The notes under the pieces: generated by a model
Seen by the model: the letters and a program-made list of their open reading frames with translations, nothing else
The model's database searches: none
What the model was told of the DNA's origin: nothing
Translations under genes and position numbers: made by a program
Shown here: piece by piece, positions 53,928-63,176 of the stretch
Position numbering within the stretch: the first letter of the stretch is position 1
Layout: each line of letters begins with the position of its first letter
Origin: Wagnerdoeblera intermedia
Lineage (GTDB): Bacteria > Pseudomonadota > Alphaproteobacteria > Rhodobacterales > Rhodobacteraceae
DNA length: 64,000 bases
Strand: one strand, 5' to 3'
Assembly (NCBI RefSeq): GCF_042647465.1
Contig: NZ_JBHRVN010000004.1

Positions 53928-54439
53928 GGCAGATCCCCCTTCAGCGCGAGCGGAAGACCGGCGATGGTGGTCACCACCCGATCGGCCCGGGCCGCAAGGC
54001 GCTGATTCAGTCGCCCCTGGGCATCGCGAAAGGCGCGGGCGAGCGCATTTTCAGGCACGATCCCCCAGCCGACTTCGTTCGAGACAAGGGTGATCGGGCA
54101 GGGGTGCTCTGTCAGCGCGGCCTCCAGCGCTTCGGTCTCTGCCCCAGGGTCAGATCCGGCGAGCAGATGATTGCTCAGCCACAGGGTCAGGCAATCGACC
54201 AGCACACGCCCCTCACGGATCCCGCGCAGCCGGGGCGCCAGATCGCGGGGGGCCTCATGGGTGATCCAGTCGGGGCCGCGATCGATCTGATGCTGCGCGA
54301 TACGCGCAGCCATCTCGGCATCAAAGGCTTCTGCGGTGGCGATGTAATGCCATGGCCCCGGCCCGCTGCGCACCAGGCCTTCGGCATAGCGCGATTTGCC
54401 CGAGCGCGCGCCGCCGACCACGAGCGTCAGATCAGCCAC
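53924..54439 (-). CDS. cobU: Adenosylcobinamide kinase/guanylyltransferase
   Basis: 171 residues from the GTG at 54439 (VADLTLVVGGARSGKS), which overlaps the upstream stop by 8 bases; a longer frame would lie inside the neighbouring gene. P-loop GGARSGKS, IATAEAFDAEM, HQIDRGPDW, LVDCLTLWLSNHL, VSNEVGWGIVPENALARAFRDAQGRLNQ: the full CobU/CobP signature. Phosphorylates and guanylylates cobinamide. Confidence 0.94.
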   Translation of the reverse strand: MADLTLVVGGARSGKSRYAEGLVRSGPGPWHYIATAEAFDAEMAARIAQHQIDRGPDWITHEAPRDLAPRLRGIREGRVLVDCLTLWLSNHLLAGSDPGAETEALEAALTEHPCPITLVSNEVGWGIVPENALARAFRDAQGRLNQRLAARADRVVTTIAGLPLALKGDLP

Positions 54440-55205
54440 CCGTTGCCTCCATCCAGGCGATGACCGAGGCTTCAAACTCCCGTGGCTTTTCGGCATGCAG
54501 CCAGTGGCCTGCCCCGGAGAGCTTCACGAAACGCGCTTTGGGAAACTGCGCGGAGATCAGCGGCTTATGCTCAGGCCTGACGTAATGCGAATTCGCACCG
54601 GTCAGAAAAAGTGCCGGACCCTCATAGATGCCTCCGGTCCCCGGCCAGCCGGTGATCTTCTCCATCTCGGCCTCGAGGACGTCGAGGTTCAGCCGCCAGC
54701 GCGGCGAATCGCTTTTCAGATCCAGGCTTTGCAGGAAAAACGCCCGCAGCGCCGGATCATCCAGGTTTTCCTGCAGCCGCCGGTCAGCCTCCAGGCGGGA
54801 GCCGTTGAGTCCTTCAAGGGGCAGTCCCCGCATCGCGGCGATATAGGCGCTTTGCGAGTGGTTATAGGCAACGGGGGCAATATCCGCGACGATCAGGCGG
54901 CGCACCAGATCCGGCTGCGTCAGCGCCAGATGCATCGCGGCTTTGCCGCCCATGGAATGGCCCAGCACATCGGCCTGTCCGCCATGGGCTGCGATCACCT
55001 CTGCCAGATCCGCGGCCATATCGGCGTAGCTCTGGCTTCCGGCGCGGGGGCTTTCGCCGTGGTTGCGCTGATCGACGGCCAGGACGGGACCACGGGCGGA
55101 GAGCCGTTTCGCAATCGCGCCCCAGTTTCGCCCCGAGCCGAAAAGCCCGTGCACGATCAGCAGCGGAACGCCCGCCCCCTCGCCGTGACGAATGATATTG
55201 AGCAT
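54432..55205 (-). CDS. Alpha/beta hydrolase, YbfF-like esterase
   Basis: 257 residues. Oxyanion HGLFGSGRNWG, nucleophile elbow GHSMGGKAAMH (Ser), catalytic Asp in the ALFLTGANSHYV region and His in SGAGHWLHAEKP. The order and length are those of YbfF-type acyl esterases. Upstream of cobU with overlapping stop/start; a functional link to cobalamin is not implied. Confidence 0.88.
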   Translation of the reverse strand: MLNIIRHGEGAGVPLLIVHGLFGSGRNWGAIAKRLSARGPVLAVDQRNHGESPRAGSQSYADMAADLAEVIAAHGGQADVLGHSMGGKAAMHLALTQPDLVRRLIVADIAPVAYNHSQSAYIAAMRGLPLEGLNGSRLEADRRLQENLDDPALRAFFLQSLDLKSDSPRWRLNLDVLEAEMEKITGWPGTGGIYEGPALFLTGANSHYVRPEHKPLISAQFPKARFVKLSGAGHWLHAEKPREFEASVIAWMEATGG

Positions 55206-55216
55206 ATCAGCCCTCC

Positions 55217-55987
55217 TCAGCCGAAGATCGATTTACGCAGCAGGTTGAGCGCGGTCAGCGCCAGCAGGATCAGCGTCCAGCGGCGGAATTTTACCGGATC
55301 AAGCCGGTCCTGAAGCCGGAAGCCCGCGAGCATCCCCACAAAGGCCGGGATCACCAGAGCCACCGAGAAGGGCAGGGTCACTGCGTTCAGCACGCCGGTC
55401 CCGAGGTGGGCCATGGCCAGAACCGCCCCGCCGATCAGGAAGATAACGCCCTGAACCCGCACGGTTTCTTTTTTGTCTGCGGCGATCGACAGCAGATAGA
55501 TGACCACCGGCGGCCCCCAGATGCCCGCAAGCCCGCCGTAGAGACCCGCAATCAGACCGAGCAGATATTCGGCGCGGTTGCGGTGGCGCAGAGCGATTTT
55601 CATCGGCCGGCCCGACAGTTGATAAAGCGCAAAGAGCGCCACCGGCAGACCCAGAAGTCCCAGAAGCAGACGGGCCGGGATATAGACCACGAAGGGCGCG
55701 GAAATCACGATGCCAAGGATCGTGGCCCCGATCAGGCGGCGATAGGTCCAGGCGCTGTCACAAAAGGCCTGCCAGCCGTCACGCAGCGACTGGTGCAGGT
55801 TGGTGGTGAGAACCGAGAGGATCAGCCCCGCCAGCGCGAGCTGCGGCGGCATGATCGAGGCAAAAACCGCCATCATGATCAGCGGCATTGCAAAGCCGAT
55901 GGCGCCTTTCACAAAGCCCGCAAAGAGCGTCACCAGGACCGCGATCCAGAAGGTCTCTGCCGTCAGCCCGCCGTAGAAGAAATCCAT
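55217..55987 (-). CDS. TSUP (TauE/SafE) family membrane transporter
   Basis: 256 residues, about eight membrane helices with the duplicated four-helix pattern: LFAGFVKGAIGFAMPLIMMAVFA early and GLIAGLYGGLAGIWGPPVVIYLLS later, each with the family Gly-rich turn. Predicted exporter of sulfite or organosulfur anions; substrate unknown. Confidence 0.9.
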   Translation of the reverse strand: MDFFYGGLTAETFWIAVLVTLFAGFVKGAIGFAMPLIMMAVFASIMPPQLALAGLILSVLTTNLHQSLRDGWQAFCDSAWTYRRLIGATILGIVISAPFVVYIPARLLLGLLGLPVALFALYQLSGRPMKIALRHRNRAEYLLGLIAGLYGGLAGIWGPPVVIYLLSIAADKKETVRVQGVIFLIGGAVLAMAHLGTGVLNAVTLPFSVALVIPAFVGMLAGFRLQDRLDPVKFRRWTLILLALTALNLLRKSIFG

Positions 55988-56096
55988 ACCGCCCCGCCTT
56001 TTCCTTTGCTCTGAAGGGTATAGCCTGTGAATTTCCGTCCCGCATCCGGAAAGATCGCGCAGTCATAATCGAAAAGAATGCAGCGTCACTTTGAAT

Positions 56097-56125
56097 AATT
56101 ATTGCGCTGCAACTGCGAAATAATT
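56097..56125. promoter_or_regulatory. Candidate operator upstream of mcd
   Basis: Inverted repeat aattattgcgc (56097-56107), seven-base spacer, gcgaaataatt (56115-56125), 10 of 11 positions pairing. Inside it ttgc-gct-gcaa (56102-56112) is a perfect short palindrome. It lies 46 bases before the mcd ATG in a divergent promoter region. Confidence 0.45.
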
Positions 56126-56170
56126 AACCCTTCCCTCAGGCCCCCGGGCCTGAACAGAGAGGGGAAGATC

Positions 56171-57853
56171 ATGGCGGAAGACGGTCGCATGTCCGATCAG
56201 AGGGTTGCGGTTCTGGGAGATCTGGAGGCGCTTTGCAGTGCGGTTCAGGCCCCGTTGCAGGGGCTGCTGGCGCTGGCAAAAGACAAGCTGCGCGCCGCGG
56301 TCACCGAAGAGGGACGCATCAGCGCAAAGCGGCTTGAAGCCGAACAGCGTGCCGCCCATGGCCTCTCCTGGATCGCGACCTATGTCGAGGCGCTGGCGCA
56401 GATGGAGGCCTGGTCGGGCCGCCTGCGTGCAGAGGGCCGCTTTGGCGAGATGGAGCAGCTTTTGCTGCAGATCGGTGCCGGCGAATATCTCGCGCAGCTT
56501 TTCGGCGGTCTGCCGATGACCCAGGGCGAAATCCTGCGGCTGTCGGATCTGTGGATCACTGCGGCTGAGGCTGCCCGCTTCCGGACGCCGGAAGTTGAGG
56601 CGCTGATCGCCGGCAATTCGGTTCCCGCCCGGGCGCGGCTGATGGCGCTGATGCGCGAAAATCAGGGGCGCGCCACCTTTGGCGCCACGGGGCTTGACGA
56701 TGAGCTGGAGATGATCCGCGATCAGTTCCGCCGCTTCTCGGATGAAAAAGTCATCCCTCACGCCCATGAGTGGCATCTGAAGGATGAACTGATCCCCATG
56801 GAGATCGTGCGCGAACTCTCGGATCTGGGGGTCTTCGGCCTGACGATCCCCGAAAATCTCGGCGGTCTGGGCCTGAGCAAAGCCTCGATGGTGGTGGTCT
56901 CTGAAGAGCTATCGCGCGGCTATATCGGCGTGGGCTCGCTGGGGACGCGCTCAGAAATTGCGGCTGAGCTGATCCTGTGCGGTGGCACGGATGAGCAGAA
57001 GTCGTATTGGCTGCCGAAGATCGCCAGCGGTGAGATCTTGCCGACGGCGGTCTTCACGGAGCCGAACACCGGCTCAGACCTTGGCAGCCTGCGCACCCGT
57101 GCGGTGAAAGCGGAGACCGGTGACTGGGAGATCACGGGCAATAAGACCTGGATCACCCATGCGGCCCGTGCCCATGTGATGACACTGCTGGCGCGGACCG
57201 ATCCTGCGACCACGGACTATCGCGGCCTGTCGATGTTCCTTGCCGAAAAGACCCCCGGCGATGATGCCGATCCTTTCCCGACCCCGGGTATGACCGGCGG
57301 TGAGATTGAGGTGCTCGGCTACCGGGGGATGAAGGAATATGAGCTGGGCTTTGACGGCTTCAAGGTGAAGGCCGAAAACCTGCTCGGCGGTGTGCCGGGG
57401 CAGGGGTTTAAGCAGCTGATGCAGACTTTTGAATCCGCCCGCATCCAGACCGCGGCCCGCGCCATCGGCGTGGCGCAGAACGCCCTGGAAGTGGGGCTGC
57501 AATATGCCGAAGACCGCAAACAGTTCGGCAAATCGCTGGTCGAATTCCCGCGGGTGGCGGACAAACTGGTTATGATGGCGGTGGAGATCATGATTGCCCG
57601 CCAGCTCACCTATTACAGCGCCTGGCAAAAGGACCATGACCGCCGCTGCGATCTGGAAGCGGGTATGGCGAAACTTCTGGGCGCAAGGGTGGCCTGGGCT
57701 GCGGCGGATAACGCCGTGCAGATCCATGGCGGCAACGGCTTTGCGCTGGAATATACCATCAGCCGCATCCTCTGTGACGCAAGGATCCTCAATATCTTTG
57801 AGGGCGCGGGTGAGATCCAGGCTCAGGTGATCGCGCGGCGTCTGCTCGACTGA
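56171..57853 (+). CDS. mcd: (2S)-methylsuccinyl-CoA dehydrogenase
   Basis: 560 residues from the ATG at 56171, with a GAGGGG site. The last 380 residues are a full acyl-CoA dehydrogenase (FTEPNTGSDLGSLRT, GNKTWITHAA, ARAIGVAQNALEVGLQYAEDRKQFG, IHGGNGFALEYTISRILCDARILNIFEGAGEIQ, the last holding the probable catalytic Glu). The N-terminal 160 residues are an extra helical domain, a feature of the methylsuccinyl-CoA dehydrogenase of the ethylmalonyl-CoA pathway in Rhodobacteraceae. Substrate call is by this architecture. Confidence 0.8.
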   Translation: MAEDGRMSDQRVAVLGDLEALCSAVQAPLQGLLALAKDKLRAAVTEEGRISAKRLEAEQRAAHGLSWIATYVEALAQMEAWSGRLRAEGRFGEMEQLLLQIGAGEYLAQLFGGLPMTQGEILRLSDLWITAAEAARFRTPEVEALIAGNSVPARARLMALMRENQGRATFGATGLDDELEMIRDQFRRFSDEKVIPHAHEWHLKDELIPMEIVRELSDLGVFGLTIPENLGGLGLSKASMVVVSEELSRGYIGVGSLGTRSEIAAELILCGGTDEQKSYWLPKIASGEILPTAVFTEPNTGSDLGSLRTRAVKAETGDWEITGNKTWITHAARAHVMTLLARTDPATTDYRGLSMFLAEKTPGDDADPFPTPGMTGGEIEVLGYRGMKEYELGFDGFKVKAENLLGGVPGQGFKQLMQTFESARIQTAARAIGVAQNALEVGLQYAEDRKQFGKSLVEFPRVADKLVMMAVEIMIARQLTYYSAWQKDHDRRCDLEAGMAKLLGARVAWAAADNAVQIHGGNGFALEYTISRILCDARILNIFEGAGEIQAQVIARRLLD

Positions 57854-57902
57854 GCGCGCCTCTGACTTGACGGGGCGGCGTGGAACATGGACAGGATCGG
57901 AT

Positions 57903-58637
57903 ATGTCTGATGCTGCCCCCACGCCCTCCCGCCGTAAAAAGGCCGCGCCGCTGAGCTTTCGGCAGAAGTTCCGCCGCTCGGGGCTGAAATGGGTGCTGCG
58001 CGGGGTGCTTGGCTTTGTGCTGCTGGTCGTGCTCTGGGTCTGGCTTTTTGCCGCCGTCAATCCGCCCGCCGGGCTTTACATGCGCCAGGAGGGGGCAAGG
58101 CTCGGCGGCATCAGCCGGACCTGGGTGGATGTCGATGACATTGCGCCGGTGATGCTGCGGTCGGTGGTGGCGGCAGAGGATGCCAATTACTGCAACCACT
58201 GGGGCTTTGATATGACCGAGATCCGCCGCGCGATGAGCCGCGGCAGCAATCGCGGTGCGTCGACCCTCAGCCAGCAGGTGGTGAAGAACGTCTTCCTCTG
58301 GCACGGGCGCAACTGGTCGCGCAAAGCCCTTGAGGCCATGTTGACCCCGGTGGTCGAGACCCTCTGGTCCAAGCAGCGCATTCTTGAGGTTTATCTGAAT
58401 GTCGCTGAATTTGACGAAGGGGTCTTTGGGGTCGAGGCTGCGGCGCAGCATTATTTCGGCGTCTCTGCCGCAAAGCTGAGCCCGACCCAGGCGGCCCGTC
58501 TGGCGATGGTGCTGCCCAATCCCAAGGCGCGTTCCGCCTCAAAGCCCTCAGCCGCGCAGCGTCGCCGCACGGCCGCGATTATGGACGGTGCGCAAACCAT
58601 TGCCGCCGATGGCCGTGCGGCATGTTTTCAGCCCTGA
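57903..58637 (+). CDS. mtgA: Monofunctional peptidoglycan glycosyltransferase
   Basis: 244 residues. One N-terminal membrane helix (VLRGVLGFVLLVVLWVWLFAAV), then GT51 motifs: VAAEDANYCNHWGFDMTEI (catalytic Glu), RGASTLSQQVVKNVFLWHGRNWSRKALEAMLT, KQRILEVYLNVAEF, GVFGVEAAAQHYFG. Polymerises lipid II without a transpeptidase domain. Confidence 0.94.
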   Translation: MSDAAPTPSRRKKAAPLSFRQKFRRSGLKWVLRGVLGFVLLVVLWVWLFAAVNPPAGLYMRQEGARLGGISRTWVDVDDIAPVMLRSVVAAEDANYCNHWGFDMTEIRRAMSRGSNRGASTLSQQVVKNVFLWHGRNWSRKALEAMLTPVVETLWSKQRILEVYLNVAEFDEGVFGVEAAAQHYFGVSAAKLSPTQAARLAMVLPNPKARSASKPSAAQRRRTAAIMDGAQTIAADGRAACFQP

Positions 58638-58691
58638 TCGGCTTGAGTTTTCAGGCCTTTCAGTGCAAGGAAGATCAGTCTCCCGGAGCCT

Positions 58692-59363
58692 ATGTTCATG
58701 AACCGTCTGTTTCATTTCGCCCTCTCTCCCTTTTGCCGCAAAGTCCGCCTGACGCTGGCGGAAAAGCGCATTGAGGTGGAACTGGTGGAAGAGCGTTACT
58801 GGGAGCAGAACCAGGAGCTTCTGCGCCGCAATCCCGCCGGGAAAATCCCGGTTCTGAAAATGGGCGACCGGATGTTCTCGGAAAGCCAGGCGATCTGCGA
58901 ATATCTTGATGAGGTCTTCCCCGAGCCGGCACTGATTCCGCGCGATGCGCTGAAGCGCTATGAAGTGCGGCGGCTCTGCTCCTGGTTTGACGATAAGTTT
59001 CACCGCGAGGTGACCTGCAATCTGCTGCATGAGCGGCTGATGAAGAAGGTGACCAAACAGGGCTACCCCGATGGCAAGCGCATCCGCGAAGGCGCCGCGC
59101 AGATCAAATATCATCTCGATTACATGGCCTGGCTGCTGGAGCAGCGCCGCTGGCTGGCCGGCGATCAGATGACCCTGGCGGATTTTGCGGCGGCCGCGCA
59201 TCTGAGCTGCCTGGATTACGCCTCAGATGTGGACTGGGACCGCCAGCCCTTGGTGAAGGACTGGTACGCCAAGATCAAATCGCGGCCCTCGTTCCGATCG
59301 CTGCTGGCCGATCAGATCCCCGGCAGCCCGCCGCCGCTCCATTACGCCGATCTCGATTTCTGA
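58692..59363 (+). CDS. Glutathione S-transferase family protein
   Basis: 223 residues. Thioredoxin-like N-domain FHFALSPFCRKVRLTLAEKRIEVELVEE (Ser-Pro-Phe-Cys active region), NPAGKIPVL (cis-Pro), SESQAICEYLD; then an all-helical C-domain with the capping motif TLADFAAAAHLSCLDY. Substrate unknown. Confidence 0.9.
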   Translation: MFMNRLFHFALSPFCRKVRLTLAEKRIEVELVEERYWEQNQELLRRNPAGKIPVLKMGDRMFSESQAICEYLDEVFPEPALIPRDALKRYEVRRLCSWFDDKFHREVTCNLLHERLMKKVTKQGYPDGKRIREGAAQIKYHLDYMAWLLEQRRWLAGDQMTLADFAAAAHLSCLDYASDVDWDRQPLVKDWYAKIKSRPSFRSLLADQIPGSPPPLHYADLDF

Positions 59364-59372
59364 GAGAGAGGC

Positions 59373-59427
59373 GGGGGGCTGCCGCCCCCCGCGCCCCCTG
59401 CTTCAAGGGGTGCCTCTGCACCCCTTG
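59373..59427. repeat. GC-rich double hairpin between GST and queG
   Basis: Two hairpins in a row: a ggggggc/gccccccc stem near 59373-59391 and ttcaaggggtg/caccccttgaa (59402-59428). Such ggggctgccgcccc elements are common between genes in Rhodobacteraceae; no T run follows, so it may be an intergenic repeat or weak terminator. Confidence 0.5.
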
Positions 59428-59450
59428 AAAATCCCCGGAGGCCCCTGGTT

Positions 59451-60497
59451 GTGAGCCCATCTCCTGACCTGAGCGGGTTGAAAACCGCGCTGATCGCTGA
59501 GGCGAAGGCTGCGGGCTTTGTTGCCGCAGGCTTTTGTCGCCCCGATGCCATCCCCCATGCGGCTGGCGCCCTCGAGGCCTTTGTTGAGGGTGGCTATCAC
59601 GGTGAGATGACCTGGATGGCCGAGCGCATGGCCTGGCGGGGCAATCCGGCGGCGCTCTGGCCTGAGGCGCGCAGCGTGATCATGCTGGCGGAGAGCTATA
59701 CGCCGCCGCAGGATCCGCGGCTGGTGCTGGCGCAGTCCGACCGCGCGGCGGTCTCGGTTTATGCTCAGGGCAAAGATTATCATGACCTGGTGAAGAAGCG
59801 CCTGAAGCGTGTGGGGCGCTGGCTGATCGACAAAGCGCCGGGCAGTGAGATCAAGGTCTTTGTCGATACCGCGCCGGTGATGGAAAAGCCGCTTGCTCAG
59901 GCGGCGGGGCTGGGCTGGCAGGGCAAGCACACCAATCTCCTCAGCCGTCAGTTCGGGAACTGGGTCTTTCTGGGCGCGATTTTCACCACGGTGGAATTTG
60001 AGCCGGATCCGGCCGAGGTTTCGCACTGCGGCAGTTGCACCGCCTGTCTGGTGGCCTGCCCGACCGGGGCTTTTGAGGGGGAGGGACGTCTGAACCCGAA
60101 GCGCTGCATTTCTTATCTGACCATCGAGCATAAAGGCCCGGTGCCGGAAGATCTGCGCGGGCTGATGGGCAACCGGATTTACGGCTGTGATGATTGTCTG
60201 GCCGCCTGTCCCTGGAATAAATTTGCCGTTGATGCGGTCGATCCTGGCTACGGCCATCGGGTCGGCGCTCCGCTGCTGGCGGAGCTTGCAGGCCTGGATG
60301 ATGCGGCCTTTCGGGCGCGGTTCGCGGGCTCTCCGATCAAGCGGATCGGACGGAATCGCTTTCTGCGCAATGTGCTTTATGCCATTGGAAATTCCGGGCG
60401 CGGGGATCTGCTGCCCTGTGCTGAGGCGCTGACGCGCGATCCCGATCCGGTGGTGGCAGACGCGGCCGCCTGGGCGGTGTCGCGGCTGGGGGGCTGA
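59451..60497 (+). CDS. queG: Epoxyqueuosine reductase
   Basis: 348 residues from a GTG start. Two [4Fe-4S] motifs are complete: CGSCTACLVACPTGAF and CDDCLAACPWN. Also VFVDTAPVMEKPLAQAAGLGWQGKHTNLL with the catalytic Asp, and LTIEHKGPVPEDLRGLMGNRIYG. Cobalamin-dependent last step of queuosine synthesis in tRNA. Confidence 0.95.
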   Translation: MSPSPDLSGLKTALIAEAKAAGFVAAGFCRPDAIPHAAGALEAFVEGGYHGEMTWMAERMAWRGNPAALWPEARSVIMLAESYTPPQDPRLVLAQSDRAAVSVYAQGKDYHDLVKKRLKRVGRWLIDKAPGSEIKVFVDTAPVMEKPLAQAAGLGWQGKHTNLLSRQFGNWVFLGAIFTTVEFEPDPAEVSHCGSCTACLVACPTGAFEGEGRLNPKRCISYLTIEHKGPVPEDLRGLMGNRIYGCDDCLAACPWNKFAVDAVDPGYGHRVGAPLLAELAGLDDAAFRARFAGSPIKRIGRNRFLRNVLYAIGNSGRGDLLPCAEALTRDPDPVVADAAAWAVSRLGG

Positions 60498-60562
60498 AAT
60501 CCGGAGCCAGGCGCGGGATTTTGTGTTATCTGTCCGCTGTTTTCGTCAGTCCGGAGGATAAG

Positions 60563-60751
60563 ATGACACGTCATATCGCCGACACGCGCAGTGCGCCGGG
60601 CCGGGAGAAGACCCGGGCCTTTTTTGAGATCGCCCGCCGCCAGCGCGAGGTTCATCCCGCCACGATGGAGCTTTTACGCCGCCCGCGACCTGAGGGGGAG
60701 CGCGAGCGTCTGGAGGCGTTTATGCGCATTGAGCGCGGGCGCTCTGTCTGA
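60563..60751 (+). CDS. Small conserved-looking protein of unknown function
   Basis: 62 residues from MTRHIADTRSAPGREKTRAFFEIA, very basic and acidic, no cysteine, no membrane segment. A GGAGG site lies 6 bases before the ATG. It is followed by a bidirectional terminator. No function can be assigned. Confidence 0.6.
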   Translation: MTRHIADTRSAPGREKTRAFFEIARRQREVHPATMELLRRPRPEGERERLEAFMRIERGRSV

Positions 60752-60767
60752 CGGCCGGCCATGAAAA

Positions 60768-60793
60768 AACGCCCGCAGAAAGCTGCGGGCGTT
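60768..60793. terminator. Bidirectional terminator
   Basis: aacgcccgcag, loop aaag, ctgcgggcgtt, with ccttttt on the plus side and a T run on the minus side. Ends both the small gene at 60563 and ilvE. Confidence 0.9.
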
Positions 60794-60811
60794 CCTTTTT
60801 CAGACCGGCAC

Positions 60812-61681
60812 TTATGCGCGGACCAGAGCCTCATAGGCTTCGGCAATGGCGCGGGTGACCGGGCCGACGGTGTAGCTGTGTTCACCGATCTGACCGACCG
60901 GGGTGACTTCGGCGGCGGTGCCGGTCAGCCAGCATTCGTCGAAGGTCGGCAGCTCTTCCGGCAGGATGCGGCGGACGTGGACTTTATAGCCCATGTCTTC
61001 GGCCATTTTGATCACGGTCTGACGGGTGATGCCGTTCAGGATGCAATCGGGATCGGGGGTGTGGATCTCGCCGTCTTTGACGAAGAAGATATTGGCCCCG
61101 GTGGCTTCGGCCACATAGCCGCGGTAGTCATAGAAGAGCGCGTCCGAGCAGCCTTTTTCCATCGCCGCATGTTTGGACATGGTGCAGATCATATAAAGGC
61201 CCGAAGCTTTCGCAGCGGTCGGAATGGTTTCCGGCGAGGGGCGCTTCCATTTCGCGATGTCGAGCTTTGCGCCCTGCCATTTCGCGTCGCCGTAATAGGC
61301 ACCCCATTCCCAGACGGCGATCGCCATACGGACCGGGTTTCCAAGGGCTGCGACGCCCATCTCTTCGCCTGCGCCGCGCCAGGCCAGAACGCGGATGTAG
61401 GCGTCTTTGAAGCCATTGGCGGCCAGGGTCGCATATTTGGCTTCTTCGATCTGATCGACGGTCCAGGGCAGCTCCATATCGAGCATGCGGGCGGAATCGA
61501 TCAGGCGCTGCGAATGCTCGCGGCCTTTGAAGATTTTGCCGTTGTAGCAGCGCTCACCCTCAAAGACGGCAGAGGCGTAATGCAGGGCATGGGTCAGGAA
61601 GTGGACATTGGCATCGCGCCATTCCACCAGCTTGCCATCCATCCAGATCTTGCCGTCACGATCTTCATAAGAACCGGCCAT
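60812..61681 (-). CDS. ilvE: Branched-chain amino acid aminotransferase
   Basis: 289 residues from MAGSYEDRDGKIWMDGKLVEW, with AGGAGG before the ATG at 61681. Fold-type IV PLP enzyme: HYASAVFEGERCYNG, SDALFYDYRGYVAEATGANIFFVKDGEIHTP (family signature) and GTAAEVTPVGQIG. Interconverts Leu/Ile/Val and their keto acids with glutamate. Confidence 0.95.
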   Translation of the reverse strand: MAGSYEDRDGKIWMDGKLVEWRDANVHFLTHALHYASAVFEGERCYNGKIFKGREHSQRLIDSARMLDMELPWTVDQIEEAKYATLAANGFKDAYIRVLAWRGAGEEMGVAALGNPVRMAIAVWEWGAYYGDAKWQGAKLDIAKWKRPSPETIPTAAKASGLYMICTMSKHAAMEKGCSDALFYDYRGYVAEATGANIFFVKDGEIHTPDPDCILNGITRQTVIKMAEDMGYKVHVRRILPEELPTFDECWLTGTAAEVTPVGQIGEHSYTVGPVTRAIAEAYEALVRA

Positions 61682-61836
61682 ATCGCCTCCTTCGCCCCTC
61701 AGGCTTTGCAAAAATTGCGCAAGAGGAGTGTCCCTGTGACATGATCTTGCGAAATCCGGTCTCCGGGTTACCGATTCGGACTTGGAAAGTCAACAAGGCT
61801 GACATAAAAACACGAAACGCCTGACAGGAGATCCCC

Positions 61837-62343
61837 ATGAACAGAACCCCGGGTCCGATGGGCGGGGATGCCCTGCTATACCTGACCGACGAACAGATCC
61901 GTAAAGGGATTGAGGCAATGTATTTTGCCTATCGCGGCTTTACCTCGGATCCGGACCGGGTTCTTGAAAGCCGCGGCTATGGCCGGGCGCATCACCGGGT
62001 GCTGCATTTTGTGCACCGCCGTCCGGGGATGACGGTGAATACGCTGCTGGCGATCCTGGGGGTGACCAAGCAAAGCCTTAACCGCGTGCTCAGGGCGCTG
62101 ATCGAAGATGGTTTTGTGGAAAACCGCGTCGGGCGCCGCGACAAGCGCGAGCGCCATCTCTATCTGACCGCTGCGGGGACCGAGTTTGAGAAAGAACTCT
62201 CAGAGGGCCAGCGCGGGCGGATGCGGGGGGCTTACCGGCGGGCCGGGCCGCAGGCCGTGGCGGGCTTCTGGCAGGTGCTGGAAGAGATGATGGACCCCGA
62301 GCAGATGCGACAGTATATGTCTCTGCGTGACGGAGGGACCTGA
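61837..62343 (+). CDS. petP: PetP-like MarR-family regulator
   Basis: 168 residues with a winged helix-turn-helix: VLHFVHRRPGMTVNTLLAILGVTKQSLNRVLRALIEDGFVENRVGRRDKRERHLYLT. In Rhodobacter capsulatus petP (MarR-like) and petR (response regulator) form a pair needed for normal respiration and photosynthesis; the same order and one-base overlap are seen here. The name rests on this context. Confidence 0.75.
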   Translation: MNRTPGPMGGDALLYLTDEQIRKGIEAMYFAYRGFTSDPDRVLESRGYGRAHHRVLHFVHRRPGMTVNTLLAILGVTKQSLNRVLRALIEDGFVENRVGRRDKRERHLYLTAAGTEFEKELSEGQRGRMRGAYRRAGPQAVAGFWQVLEEMMDPEQMRQYMSLRDGGT

Positions 62344-63053
62344 TGAGTGACACCGCCCCGCTGCATCTGCTGGTTGTCGATGATGATGACCGCATCCGTG
62401 GCCTTTTGCAGAAATTCCTGATCCGCAACGGCTATCTGGTCACCGTGGCGGATAATGCCGCACGCGCGCGCCGGTTGCTGGCGGGGCTGGAGTTTGATCT
62501 TCTGGTCCTGGATGTGATGATGCCCGGCGAAGACGGGGTCACGCTGACCCGTTCGCTGCGCGAGGAGGGGCATGTGCTGCCCGTTTTGCTGCTGACTGCG
62601 CGCGGGGAAAGTGCCAACCGGATCGATGGTCTGGAGGCGGGAGCGGATGATTATCTGGTCAAGCCCTTTGAGCCGCGGGAGCTTTTGCTGCGCATTCATG
62701 CGATTTTGCGCCGCGTGCCGCAGCCTTTGAAGCCTGCCGCGCCACCGTCGCGCAGTCTGATGCTGGGGCCTTTGCGCTATGACATTGACCGCAGCGAGCT
62801 TTGGCAGGGCGATCAGCCGGTGCGGCTGACCTCGACCGAAGTGGCTTTGATGCGGATTTTCGCGGCACGTTCCGGCGAAGTGGTGGCGCGTGATGAGCTG
62901 ATCGCGGAGCTTGCGGGCGAAGAAAGCCAGTCGAGCGAGCGGGCAGTGGATGTGCAGATCACCCGGTTGCGGCGCAAGATCGAGAGTGATCCCAAGCAGC
63001 CGCGCTATCTGCAGACCATCCGCGGTGAAGGCTATCGGCTGGCGCCCGAATAA
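62343..63053 (+). CDS. petR: PetR-like OmpR-family response regulator
   Basis: 236 residues. Receiver domain LLVVDDDDRIRGLL with the acid pocket, phospho-acceptor Asp in LLVLDVMMPGEDG (about residue 57), Thr in LLLTARGES and Lys in YLVKPFEPRELL; then an OmpR-type winged helix (LTSTEVALMRIFAARSGEVVAR, VDVQITRLRRKIE). No histidine kinase is adjacent, as known for petR. Confidence 0.85.
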   Translation: MSDTAPLHLLVVDDDDRIRGLLQKFLIRNGYLVTVADNAARARRLLAGLEFDLLVLDVMMPGEDGVTLTRSLREEGHVLPVLLLTARGESANRIDGLEAGADDYLVKPFEPRELLLRIHAILRRVPQPLKPAAPPSRSLMLGPLRYDIDRSELWQGDQPVRLTSTEVALMRIFAARSGEVVARDELIAELAGEESQSSERAVDVQITRLRRKIESDPKQPRYLQTIRGEGYRLAPE

Positions 63054-63138
63054 CGGGCGCTTCTGACGGTGTCTTTGCCGCAAAGTCCTGCGGCGGGGAG
63101 AGGATCGGGGCGCTGCCCCGGACCCCGGAGTATTTGGA

Positions 63139-63172
63139 AAAAGCCAAAGCCGGGTGTGGGGCTTTGGCTTTT
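63139..63172. terminator. Bidirectional terminator between petR and trpS
   Basis: 12-bp stem aaaagccaaagc/gctttggctttt with a 10-base loop; the A and T ends serve both strands. Confidence 0.88.
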
Positions 63173-63176
63173 GTGA

